This document shows positions 24,407 through 31,938 of a DNA stretch of 64,000 nucleotides, one piece after another. Each line of letters opens with the position of its first letter. Within the stretch, counting starts at the first letter, position 1. Below the pieces are notes generated by a model. That model worked only from the letters and a program-made list of their open reading frames with translations, searched no databases and was not told the origin of the DNA. A program made the translations under genes and the position numbers. This DNA is from Thermoanaerobaculia bacterium (GTDB taxonomy: Bacteria; Acidobacteriota; Thermoanaerobaculia; UBA5066), in the NCBI GenBank assembly GCA_022071945.1, contig JAJVIN010000029.1, positions 188,390 through 252,389 of the forward strand, read 5' to 3'.

Positions 24407-24618
24407 TGGTCCGTCCAGTCCACGTGGACGAGTTCGTCGGGATCGCCGACTACGTAGCCCGGTCTCTTCTCGAGTGACCCGATACCGCCTCGAGCCGGCG
24501 CGGCAACGATCAAGAGCTTCCGCCCCTTACGCTCTATCTCCACCGGCTGGCCTGTTCGGATCACCTCGTCCAGAACCTCGTACAGCCTGCTTCGCAGTGC
24601 CGTGGCGGTAAGTGACAT
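24394..24618 (-). CDS. vapB: Phd/YefM-type antitoxin of the VapC toxin
   Basis: 74 aa. The N-terminal Phd/YefM-like DNA-binding region (MSLTATALRSRLYEVLDEVIRTGQPVEI-type) is followed by a C-terminal toxin-binding tail ending in VDWTDQWKP. AAGAGG precedes the ATG at 24618. The palindrome immediately upstream is the likely operator for autorepression by the complex. Confidence 0.85.
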   Translation of the reverse strand: MSLTATALRSRLYEVLDEVIRTGQPVEIERKGRKLLIVAAPARGGIGSLEKRPGYVVGDPDELVHVDWTDQWKP

Positions 24619-24630
24619 CTCTCGACCTCT

Positions 24631-24657
24631 TACGTACGTGCGTCATGAACGTACATA
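24631..24657 (-). promoter_or_regulatory. Inverted-repeat operator of the VapBC pair
   Basis: TACGTACGTG (24631-24640) and AACGTACATA (24648-24657) match as inverted repeats at 8 of 10 positions around a 7-nt spacer, 13-39 bp upstream of the antitoxin ATG. Autoregulation is inferred from toxin-antitoxin practice. Confidence 0.55.
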
Positions 24658-24693
24658 GATAGAATCCTCCAACGTGGCCAGAAAGTCAAGAGT

Positions 24694-24919
24694 GGGCGGC
24701 AAGCGATCGACCCAGCTCCCCGAGGACATGGGCTCAGGCGCCGCGTTCACCGACGTCGACGGCGATGGCAAGCCCGACATCCACGTCGCCGGCGAAGTCT
24801 CGGAGGGAGCCCTCTTCATGAACGCGGGTGACGGCCTCTTCGAGGATCGAGAACATCAGTCGCACGTGGCGGACTACCGGAGCCGTTCCGGGTTCGGCAC
24901 CCGGCTGACGCTCCAGGCG
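24694..24919 (+). pseudogene. Internally deleted remnant of the CRTAC gene
   Basis: Three blocks of the gene at 21459-24002 are joined in order. Block 1 matches about 21701-21776, block 2 about 22362-22481 and block 3 about 23017-23052, all nearly identical at the DNA level. The block 1/2 junction falls in GGCGATGGC, a sequence present in both parental FG-GAP repeats. The frame stays open but has no ribosome site and runs into the 3' end of the DUF255 gene. The last matching base is two bases short of that gene's stop codon. It is a dead copy, not a functional gene. Confidence 0.8.
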
Positions 24920-24921
24920 CA

Positions 24922-27186
24922 TCACCGGGTTATCTCCCCGAATGATGGGAGCGTGAGCGTCACGGCCTCCGGACGAAGGCAGGTACGGTCGTCACAGGCC
25001 TGAAAAGCAACGCGAAGCGCCGCCAGTCCGGCCCCGGTTCTTGCCGTCAGGCGGGCGGTGATGACGGTTTTGCCCTCGTAGACGGAGAGGACTTGGGGCG
25101 CCTGAGACAGCCGCGCCTCGCGCCCTTTCGGGTAGGAGACCGTCCCGAGCTTCCAGCCCTTCGACACGGGATCGAGCGTGACGGTCGTGGGTTTCAGGTA
25201 CGTCTGATGGGGAGCGCTCGAGCTGATGTGCCAGCCTTCCCGTACTTGCAGCGTGAGTTCCGCGACCCCCTCTCCTCGCCAGGCCACCGCCACCGTCACG
25301 GGACCCTTCGTCACTTTCGCGCCATCGTCCTTCGGCCCGCCCCGGAGAGCGCCTCCAGTCTGTACCTTGCGGTCCCTGAGATAGGCCAGAAGCAGGGTGC
25401 TCGCGGTCTCGGGCGCTCTTTCCACAGCTCCCGCATACCGCTTCATGACGGCACGCGCCCGCTCACCGTACTTGTTTCCGGGGCTCTGCGCCTCCAGCGC
25501 AACGAGGAAACTGGTCGCGGCGGCCACCGCGGCGGGCTCCTGGTTGTCGAAGGGGTCCGCGAAGGAAGCAACGAAGGAGCCGTGGGCGGCCGAACTCTCA
25601 CGGAATCCGCCGTCCGGTTCACCGAATCGCGCCAGGAGCGTGCCGGCCACATCTCGCGCCAATCGCAGGCGCGCCGGATCACCCGTCACGCGGTGGAGAT
25701 CCAGGAGCGCCTGGCCGAATGCCGCGTAGTCCTCGAGAAAGGCCTCGATGTGCGAGGCGCCGTTCCGGTACATCCGTCTCGAGACGCGTGCCCTGGGATC
25801 CCACACCTTCGCGGTGAGGAAATCCGCCGCCCGCGATGCCGCCGAGAGGTATTCGGCATCCTTCAAGACCTCATAGCCGCGAACGTAGGCCGAGATCATC
25901 AGGCCGTTGAGACCCGTCACTCGCTTGTCGTCCGTGGCGGGCCGCACGCGCCCCTGCCTGACAGAGAGGAGCTTCTCTCGCGCATGCTCGAGTTCACGCT
26001 CGCGCGCCGCATCCGAGGGGACCGAGGTGTGAAGGACTGTTCGTCCCTCGAAGTTGCCGGTCCCCGTCACGCCATGGAACACCTCGAACGGGGTCGACGG
26101 GTCGGCCCCCAGCACTTTCCGTATCTCGGCGGGGGTCCAGGTGTAGTAGAGCCCCTCGTGACCGTCGCTGTCAGCGTCTTGGGCGGTGAAGAAGCCTCCC
26201 TCGGGTCCCGTCATCTCCCGGGCGGTCCAGCGGAAGATCCCCCGGGCCACGTTCGCGTATCGCGGCTCGTTCAGCAGCTGGGACGCCTCGAGGTAGGAAA
26301 CGGCGAGCTGGGCGTTGTCGTAGAGCATCTTCTCGAAGTGAGGAATCCGCCATCGGCCGTCGGTTGCGTAGCGGTGGAAACCGCCGCCGAGGTGGTCGTG
26401 GATTCCGCCCGCCGCCATCCGGTCCAGAGTCGTGCGAATCATCGCCGCTACGCCGGGCGATGGAGCGCGGCGCTGGCGCTCGAGGAGGATCCGCAAGGCG
26501 GAATGGGGCGGGAACTTGGGCGCGCCAGAGAAGCCCCCCTCGACAGCATCGAAGCGCCGTGAAAGGGCGCCCACGGCCGCGTCGAGAAGCTCTGGCCGCA
26601 GCTCTCCCTCCCCGGCCGGAAGAGAAGCGATCTCCCGGAGGCGGGAAGCGGCGCGGCCCGCCACCTCGAGGACCTTCTCGCGGTCGTTCTCCCAGGCGTT
26701 CGCGATCGCTGTGGAGACCGTGCGGAAGTCGTCCCGGGGAAGGTACGTGCCGGCCCAGAAGGGTGCGAGGTCCGGGGTGAGGAACAGGGAGTTGGGCCAG
26801 CCGCCGCGCCCGGTCATGATGTGAGTGGCGTTCATGTACGTCGCGTCGATGTCCGGCCGCTCCTCGCGATCGACCTTGATCGAGACGAAGTGCTCCGCCA
26901 TGAAGGCCGCCGTGCCTTCGTCCGTGAAGACCTGCGCCTCCATCACGTGACACCAGTGGCAGGTGGAGTAGCCAACGGAGAGAAAGACCGGCTTGTTCTC
27001 CCGCCGGGCCTTCTCGAGGGCCTCCGGACCCCACGGATACCAGTCCATCGGGTTCGTGGCGTGCTGGAGGAGGTAGGGGCTCTTCTCGTGAACGAGACGG
27101 TTGGGCGGGCGCGTCACGGGAGAAGCGGCGCGCGCCAGTCCCGAGAAGAGGAGCAAGGCCAGTCCCGCGGCGGCTTTCCCTCTCAC
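24922..27186 (-). CDS. DUF255 (YyaL/SSP411-type) thioredoxin-like protein with C-terminal DsbD-like domain
   Basis: 754 aa. A signal peptide (residues 1-21) is followed by the thioredoxin-like DUF255 domain with the redox motif STCHWCHVM (Cys76, Cys79) and [13 protein letters not shown] long alpha/alpha barrel of glycosidase-like type follows ([23 protein letters not shown]). The final ~110 residues look like the N-terminal immunoglobulin-like domain of DsbD ([29 protein letters not shown] with two Cys). This suggests a periplasmic thiol-redox role. The GTG start overlaps the anti-sigma stop (GTGA), so it is coupled to the sigma/anti-sigma pair. Confidence 0.87.
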   Translation of the reverse strand: MRGKAAAGLALLLFSGLARAASPVTRPPNRLVHEKSPYLLQHATNPMDWYPWGPEALEKARRENKPVFLSVGYSTCHWCHVMEAQVFTDEGTAAFMAEHFVSIKVDREERPDIDATYMNATHIMTGRGGWPNSLFLTPDLAPFWAGTYLPRDDFRTVSTAIANAWENDREKVLEVAGRAASRLREIASLPAGEGELRPELLDAAVGALSRRFDAVEGGFSGAPKFPPHSALRILLERQRRAPSPGVAAMIRTTLDRMAAGGIHDHLGGGFHRYATDGRWRIPHFEKMLYDNAQLAVSYLEASQLLNEPRYANVARGIFRWTAREMTGPEGGFFTAQDADSDGHEGLYYTWTPAEIRKVLGADPSTPFEVFHGVTGTGNFEGRTVLHTSVPSDAARERELEHAREKLLSVRQGRVRPATDDKRVTGLNGLMISAYVRGYEVLKDAEYLSAASRAADFLTAKVWDPRARVSRRMYRNGASHIEAFLEDYAAFGQALLDLHRVTGDPARLRLARDVAGTLLARFGEPDGGFRESSAAHGSFVASFADPFDNQEPAAVAAATSFLVALEAQSPGNKYGERARAVMKRYAGAVERAPETASTLLLAYLRDRKVQTGGALRGGPKDDGAKVTKGPVTVAVAWRGEGVAELTLQVREGWHISSSAPHQTYLKPTTVTLDPVSKGWKLGTVSYPKGREARLSQAPQVLSVYEGKTVITARLTARTGAGLAALRVAFQACDDRTCLRPEAVTLTLPSFGEITR

Positions 27187-27902
27187 GCTTTCGGCCTCAC
27201 ACCGGTCACGTCCTCGGCCCAGCCGAGGAGTTGCTCCGCGGGCAGGTCACCGGCAAACGCGTACCGCAGGCCGCGATGCTCGACGGCGAGAACGTTCACG
27301 CCGCGCTCGGTTCGGAGGCACGGAAGAGAGCGGAACGGGGCCTCGGGCGGCAGAACGAAAACCGAGACGCGCCGTCCCCCAGACTCGTACAGGGCCAGGG
27401 CCGCCGGATACCCCGCCAGCTTGCAGCGCCTGCCCCCGAGGAGCTGGGCATCACGGAGCCTCGGCACGTCGACCGCGAAGGGAAAGTGTCCGCCAAACCA
27501 GCGCGCCAGCGTGCCGGTGTCGGCCGTGGCGTACTCGGCGGGATTTGGCACTGCCAGATACTCGATGTGATCTCGCGCCAGGGCCCCTTCGAGCGGCTCC
27601 GGGCCACCGTCCAGGAGGATTCGGCCCCCGGCGAAAAGGAGGATCACCGCGGCCGCGCCGATGAGGGCGCGCCAGGTGCGGCGCATCGACCGGGCGCGGC
27701 CGATCTCCTCGAAGACACGCGCGGCGAGGAGCGGGGGCGCGGGCTCGACGAGGAGCGCCCGTTCGCGCTCGGAGAACAGACGGTCCGCCTCGATCGCTTC
27801 GCGGCACGCCTGGCACTCCCGGGCGTGGCCGTCGAACTCCTCGGATGGGCCGCCTGAAGCCGGGGGGCAAGCGGCGAGCGACAGGAATTCGCGGCATTTC
27901 AC
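27183..27902 (-). CDS. Anti-sigma factor with zinc-finger N-terminus and one membrane helix
   Basis: 239 aa. The N-terminal [12 protein letters not shown] segment matches the HxxxCxxC motif of zinc-binding anti-sigma domains. One transmembrane helix lies near residues 78-96, and a ~140-residue extracytoplasmic domain with two further cysteines follows. It should hold the upstream ECF sigma factor until a signal arrives. The GTG at 27902 overlaps the sigma stop (GTGA), and its own stop overlaps the DUF255 start (GTGA). The sensed signal is unknown; coupling to a redox protein hints at thiol or envelope stress. Confidence 0.78.
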   Translation of the reverse strand: MKCREFLSLAACPPASGGPSEEFDGHARECQACREAIEADRLFSERERALLVEPAPPLLAARVFEEIGRARSMRRTWRALIGAAAVILLFAGGRILLDGGPEPLEGALARDHIEYLAVPNPAEYATADTGTLARWFGGHFPFAVDVPRLRDAQLLGGRRCKLAGYPAALALYESGGRRVSVFVLPPEAPFRSLPCLRTERGVNVLAVEHRGLRYAFAGDLPAEQLLGWAEDVTGVRPKA

Positions 27903-28480
27903 GGTTGTTTCTCCTTCCCTGGACGCTCTCCGAGAAGCTCTCTGAGAACGGCGCGCCCGCGAGAGAGTCTCGAGGCAGCAGTCCCCGGCGGGATTGAGAG
28001 CGCGGAGGCGATCTCGGCGAGAGTCATCCCCTCGACCTCCGCGAGCCAGACGACGAGCGAAACCTCGGGAGCGAGTGTCTCGAGAGCCCGCTGAAGATCG
28101 ATCCGGAGATCGATCGCCCCCGGCGAGGCGGACTGGGCGGCGACGGAGGGCGCCTCGCGCTCGAGCCGGATTCCCTGGGCCCGGTCGCAGAAGCACCGGT
28201 ACAGGATCCGGTAGAACCAGCCGCCGGCCTTCTCCGCCGCCTCGAGGCGATCGAAGCCCGCGTAGGCCTTCAGCGCGGCCTCCTGGACGAGGTCTTCGGC
28301 GTCGGCGGTCCCGCGGCACCAGCGGCGGGCGAGACCGTGGAGACGGTCCACGTGCTCGAGAAACAGGGTCTCGAACTCCGGCCGCGCGGAGGGGACGAGG
28401 CGAAGCGGGCGGCCAGGACGGCTGCGAGGGTCCTCGCGTCTCATGCATTCAGTATTGACGGCCCGAGCGGCGTTTTTCAT
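27899..28480 (-). CDS. ECF RNA polymerase sigma factor (RpoE-like)
   Basis: 193 aa from the ATG at 28480. Region 2 contains FETLFLEHVDRLHGLARRWCRGTADAEDLVQEAALKA-type sequence with the DAEDLVQE box. Region 4 contains LAEIASALSIPPGTAASRLSRGRAVLRE with the helix-turn-helix. The start is uncertain: ATGs at 28525, 28480 and 28444 are all possible and none has a strong ribosome site. It heads a three-gene overlapping unit with an anti-sigma factor and DUF255. Confidence 0.85.
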   Translation of the reverse strand: MKNAARAVNTECMRREDPRSRPGRPLRLVPSARPEFETLFLEHVDRLHGLARRWCRGTADAEDLVQEAALKAYAGFDRLEAAEKAGGWFYRILYRCFCDRAQGIRLEREAPSVAAQSASPGAIDLRIDLQRALETLAPEVSLVVWLAEVEGMTLAEIASALSIPPGTAASRLSRGRAVLRELLGERPGKEKQP

Positions 28481-28697
28481 CCCGGGCTCCCGGCGGCCGC
28501 GCCAGGGAATTCGGCGCGTCATCACCCTCTATCGCCGCTACTTCTCGGTCTATCGCCCCCTCAGGACCGGCAAGCTCGAGATCGCGCCATGACGCGTCCG
28601 ATCGCCGGGCGCCGGGAGGCGCCCGAAGGCTCGAGCAGTTCGGATCCTGCGACGGGAGCCTCCGCACTGGACCCGGCGGCGGCATCCTCCGGGAGAA

Positions 28698-29051
28698 TCA
28701 GAAGACCATGACGGACGCCGCCTCCTGCGTCCATTCAGCCAGCAAGTCCATGGAGCCCTGCACGACGCCGTCGATCATCTGCTCGGGCCCGATCCCGCGG
28801 GCCCTGGCGCACGACGTTCACGTCGCGGCGGCGCCCCGGGACGCGATCGACTTCAGCATCCGCTCGACGTTGTAATAGCCCTGAGGCGTCTCCTGGCCCC
28901 GGACGGCGCACTGGACCGCGTCGGCGAGGAGAAAGACCCGGACGGCCGTGTCGGGGCGCTTGAGGAGCGCGAGCGCCCAGCGAAGGGCGTTGTAGGAGCG
29001 CTCGGTGCCATAGGGACCGTCGTTGAGGACGAAGAGGTGCGAGTGAGCCAT
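28698..29051 (-). CDS. DsrE-family protein with probable selenocysteine (UGA at codon 78)
   Basis: 117 codons plus stop if UGA at 28820-28818 is read through. Residues 1-77 are a clear DsrE-type small sulfur-relay fold (FVLNDGPYGTERSYNALRWALALL, AVRVFLLADAVQCA, GYYNVERMLKSI). After the UGA the same frame continues with TSCARARGIGPEQMIDG and ends in ASVMVF, the expected C-terminal half of the family. The UGA falls where homologues that I recall have the first Cys of a CGTC motif followed by ARG. This gives U-T-S-C. A hairpin with SECIS-like geometry follows the UGA. GAGGAGGT precedes the ATG at 29051. The alternative is a Cys-to-stop mutation and a dead gene. Confidence 0.68.
28785..28804 (-). 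promoter_or_regulatory. Candidate bacterial SECIS element
   Basis: Minus-strand hairpin with a 6-bp stem GGGCCC/GGGCCC (28804-28799 and 28790-28785) and an 8-nt loop GCGGGATC. The loop starts 19 nt after the UGA and its first base is G. Bacterial SECIS elements typically have the loop about 16-37 nt downstream, with a G in its first two positions. GC-rich hairpins are common here, so the match is suggestive only. Confidence 0.5.
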
Positions 29052-29116
29052 GAGCAAGACCTCCTCAGCTCGAAATGGGCCGGTCGAGTCTACCAAGCTG
29101 CGGGACGGCGCGGCCG

Positions 29117-29260
29117 CTACCCTTGGCCTTCGCTCTCGGTTCACCGATGGCATCGGCCGGTGTCCGTGAAGGGGAACCGGTCGTCGACCTCGGCTCGGGT
29201 GCGGGCATTGACGTCTTCATCACGGCGAAGCTCGCCGGCGCATCCGGCAAGGCGATCGGC
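29117..29260 (+). pseudogene. Fragment of an arsenite methyltransferase (ArsM-like)
   Basis: About 48 codons read as the SAM-binding core of ArsM-type methyltransferases: LGSPMASAGVREGEP, then VVDLGSGAGIDVFITAKLAG and GASGKAIG. Both the N-terminal region and everything after motif I are missing, and the frame continues into unrelated sequence. It has no ribosome site and starts 66 bp beyond the DsrE start on the other strand. Confidence 0.55.
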
Positions 29261-29310
29261 GAAGTGAAGTTCCTGCGTCTGCCGAGGGTTCCCGGCTCTC
29301 CTCTCCTTGT

Positions 29311-29331
29311 CAAACCCCTCCAGAGGAGGGG
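29311..29331 (-). terminator. Hairpin downstream of the minus-strand anti-sigma gene
   Basis: Stem CCCCTCC/GGAGGGG with a 3-nt loop, followed on the minus strand by TTTG, 20 bp after the stop of the anti-sigma gene at 29351. Confidence 0.45.
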
Positions 29332-29350
29332 GTCCACCGGCGGTGCACGC

Positions 29351-29599
29351 TCAGCGCGAAGCGCGACGGGCAGCCAGTATTCCCGCGACGAGTTCTTCCG
29401 GAACGTCGTCCGGAACCGGAGCATCGAGGCCGGAAAACGCCGAGTGGCCCATCTCGATCGTCGTCCTGTAGGAATCGAGGTAGGCGCGGCACGAGCGGCA
29501 CATCGACAGATGGCGATCGAACGTCTTTCGTTCCTCTTGCGAGAGGTCGTCCTCGACGTACCGCCCGAGGAACTCGGTCAGCTCGCGGCACGTGATCAT
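29351..29599 (-). CDS. Zinc-finger anti-sigma factor-like protein (copy A)
   Basis: 82 aa. Starts MITCRELTEFLGRYV and carries the HLSMCRSC zinc motif of putative zinc-finger anti-sigma domains. It is clearly paralogous to the + strand protein at 30014-30271 (shared TCRE, ERxxFDxHL, CRAYLxSYR-type, VPDxVPE and LAAR). No transmembrane segment is seen. It stands head-to-head with a truncated sigma gene instead of following an intact one. The start is uncertain because ATGs at 29632, 29617 and 29599 all lack a good ribosome site. Confidence 0.65.
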   Translation of the reverse strand: MITCRELTEFLGRYVEDDLSQEERKTFDRHLSMCRSCRAYLDSYRTTIEMGHSAFSGLDAPVPDDVPEELVAGILAARRASR

Positions 29600-29606
29600 C
29601 GGGCCC

Positions 29607-30017
29607 ATGAAAACGTCCATTACGGCGCGCATTGCCGCGACCTGGCTTCACCGGATCGTGGTGAACGCGTGCCTGATGAAACTCCGCTCGCGCAAGCACA
29701 GGCCGGAGGAATCGATCGAGCCACTGCTCCCGGCTTTCGACGAACTCGAAAACCGCACGGCGCCCGTGGCCCCGTGGTCGAGCATTGACGACCAGCTGGA
29801 GCAAAAGCAGGTCGCGGCGCGAGTCCGCGAGTCGATCCACCGCCTGCCGGAGAGCTACCGGACCGTTCTTCTTCTTCGGGACATCGAGGAACTCGACACG
29901 GTGAAGACCGCCGAGGCGCTCGGCATCTCCGAGAACGCCGTGAAGGTCCGTCTGCACCGGGCGCGTCAGGCTCTCCGGACCCTTCTCGATCCGGCGATGC
30001 GAACGGGGGCCAGATGA
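29607..30017 (+). pseudogene. ECF sigma factor lacking its N-terminal region 2
   Basis: The frame begins abruptly at MKTSITARIAATWLHRIVVNACLMKLR. WLHRIVVNACLMKLR is the end of sigma region 2. The linker and region 4 are intact (SIHRLPESYRTVLLLRDIEELDTVKTAEALGISENAVKVRLHRARQAL). The ~60-70 residues of regions 2.1-2.3 needed for core binding and -10 recognition are absent. The sequence upstream is the antisense anti-sigma copy A. Its stop overlaps the following anti-sigma ATG (ATGA), showing that the 3' part of an operon survived a rearrangement. Confidence 0.75.
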
Positions 30018-30271
30018 GCGTGCCCCTCACCTGCCGTGAAGTCGTCGATTTCCTGTGGCGCTACGAGGAGAACGAGCTGACGCCGGCGGAGCGGGCCTCG
30101 TTCGACGCCCACCTCGCCGCTTGCCCCTGCTGCGGCGCCTACCTCGAGAGCTACCGGGAGACCGCCGCCCTGGCGCGAGACGCGTTCGACGACCTCGAGG
30201 CCCCCGTGCCGGATTCGGTCCCGGAAGATCTCGTGAGGGCGATCCTCGCCGCTCGCGGGTCTGGCGGCTGA
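30014..30271 (+). CDS. Zinc-finger anti-sigma factor-like protein (copy B)
   Basis: 85 aa. Begins MSVPLTCREVVDFLWRY and contains the zinc-binding HLAACPCCGAYLESYRE segment. There is no membrane helix. Related to copy A at 29351-29599 over its full length. The ATG overlaps the stop of the truncated sigma gene (ATGA), the normal sigma/anti-sigma coupling. With its sigma partner broken it may be an orphan. Confidence 0.75.
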   Translation: MSVPLTCREVVDFLWRYEENELTPAERASFDAHLAACPCCGAYLESYRETAALARDAFDDLEAPVPDSVPEDLVRAILAARGSGG

Positions 30272-30464
30272 CGTCTCGCGGGCACGAACGAACCGGGCGG
30301 ATCAGGCCCGAGGACCCCCGCGTACTTCATCGGGTGCCCACATGGAGGAGAGTTCGTCGCGACCCGCGAAACCCCGCACGCTCTCCCGTCCGACCCGTCT
30401 CCCCATGGTGATGGAGCCCGAAACCTCGGCCGGCGCCCGGCATCAAATCCATCGGAGGAACGAA

Positions 30465-31892
30465 GTGGAGAAGTTCAACATCGTCGTGATCGGAGCGGGC
30501 TCGGGTGGTCTGGTCGTGGCGGCCGGAGCAACGGGCCTCGGAGCGCGAGTCGCCCTTGTCGAGAAGCACCGGATGGGGGGCGATTGTCTGAACACGGGCT
30601 GCGTTCCCTCCAAGGCGCTCCTGGCCGCCGCCAAGACCGTCCAGCACGCGCGCGACGCGAGCCGGCTCGGTCTCTCCCTGCCCGACCCCGGTCCTCAGAA
30701 CTGGAAGGCCATCCAGGCCTGGGTCCGCGCCTCTCAGGCTCACATCGCGCCCCATGACTCCGTCGAGCGGTTCACGGGCCTGGGCGTCGAGGTGTTCCAG
30801 GGAGCGGCGAGGCTGAAGTCCGCTCACGAGGTCGAGGTGAACGGCCAGACCCTGTGGGGACGGCACATCGTCGTGGCGACGGGATCGCGAGCGGCCGGTC
30901 CGCCGATCCCGGGGCTTCTCGAGGCCGGTTTCTTGACGAACGAGACCGTCTTCGAGATCGAAGCGCGGCCAGCCTCGCTTCTGGTGATGGGAGGCGGGCC
31001 CATCGGAACGGAGCTGGGGCAGGCCTTTGCTCGCCTTGGGACCGCGGTGACGATCGTCTCCTCAACGCCCCACATCTGCGCCAAGGAGGACCCGGATGCT
31101 GCCCTGGTCCTCGCCGCCCGGCTGAGGAAGGAGGGCGTCCGAATCCTCGACGAGAGCACCGCAACCCGGGTCGCGCTCCGTGACGGAAAGAAGATCGTGA
31201 CCGTCAAGAGCCCGGGCGGGGCCGAGACAGAAGTCGCCGCCGATGAGATCCTCGTCGCCGTGGGCCGCACCCCGAACGTCGACGGCCTCGGCCTGGAAGC
31301 AGTAGGAGTGAGCTTCACCAAACGGGGTATCGCGATCGACTCCACCTGCCAGACGAACGTCCCGTCCGTCTGGGCGATCGGGGACGTCGCGGGCGGGCCG
31401 CTCTTCACCCACTGGGCGGGCCACCAGGCACGCGTCGTCATCCGGAACATCCTCTTCCCCGGAAAGACCAACCACGACATCGAGAACCTCCCCTGGACGA
31501 CATTCACCGAGCCCGAGATCGCTCATGTCGGGCTGAACGAGACGACCGCCAAGAAGACGAACGTCGCGCACCGCGTCTTCAAGGTCTCGTTCGACGGCGT
31601 CGACCGGGCCGTTTGCGACGGGGAGGCCGAGGGGTATTTCGCGAAGGTCGTCGCCGGGCCCGATGGCGAGATCCTCGGAGCGACCATCGTTCACCCGCAG
31701 GCGGGCAACCTCTTGCCGGAACTCGTTCTCGCGAAAAAGCACGGGATCCCGCTCGGAAAGCTCTCGACGACGATCCACACCTACCCAAGCCTCTCGGAGG
31801 TGAACCGCGCGCTCGGCGACGCGTACATGAGGACGAAGCTGACGGCGCCCACCAAGGCTCGCTTGACCAAGGCGTTCCGCTGGCTCCGCTGA
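30465..31892 (+). CDS. FAD-dependent pyridine nucleotide-disulfide oxidoreductase
   Basis: 475 aa, class I flavoprotein of the lipoamide dehydrogenase/mercuric reductase group. FAD-binding VVIGAGSGGLVVAAGA is followed by the redox-active disulfide CLNTGC (Cys41, Cys46), an NAD(P)-binding MGGGPIGTELGQAFARLG and the FAD-contact VWAIGDVAGG. The C-terminal dimer-partner base is IHTYPSLSEV (His and Glu). There is no N-terminal metal-binding domain and no C-terminal Cys pair, so it is not a canonical MerA. Homologues are often paired with TVP38/DedA proteins, and TVP38 fragments occur 1.8 kb downstream. The start is the GTG at 30465, which has GGAGG 7 nt upstream. Confidence 0.88.
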   Translation: MEKFNIVVIGAGSGGLVVAAGATGLGARVALVEKHRMGGDCLNTGCVPSKALLAAAKTVQHARDASRLGLSLPDPGPQNWKAIQAWVRASQAHIAPHDSVERFTGLGVEVFQGAARLKSAHEVEVNGQTLWGRHIVVATGSRAAGPPIPGLLEAGFLTNETVFEIEARPASLLVMGGGPIGTELGQAFARLGTAVTIVSSTPHICAKEDPDAALVLAARLRKEGVRILDESTATRVALRDGKKIVTVKSPGGAETEVAADEILVAVGRTPNVDGLGLEAVGVSFTKRGIAIDSTCQTNVPSVWAIGDVAGGPLFTHWAGHQARVVIRNILFPGKTNHDIENLPWTTFTEPEIAHVGLNETTAKKTNVAHRVFKVSFDGVDRAVCDGEAEGYFAKVVAGPDGEILGATIVHPQAGNLLPELVLAKKHGIPLGKLSTTIHTYPSLSEVNRALGDAYMRTKLTAPTKARLTKAFRWLR

Positions 31893-31938
31893 TGTCTGGA
31901 TCACGCTGCTCGTGAGTGGTCTTGCCTGGAGGTGTCCG

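Noticed and set aside
24631-24657. VapBC palindrome as a further nos-type operator
   Set aside because: It contains GTCAT, but its arms are ACGTAC-type with a 7-nt spacer and it lacks the ATGAC-N4-GTCAT form.
28512-28591. Short + strand protein-like stretch (IRRVITLYRRYFSVYRPL) ending in TGA
   Set aside because: It looks like a protein C-terminus, but I could not place it in a family and it has no start; left out as a feature.
30465-31892. Mercuric reductase
   Set aside because: The redox disulfide and FAD folds fit, but the C-terminal vicinal cysteines and N-terminal metal-binding domain are missing, and no mer genes are nearby.
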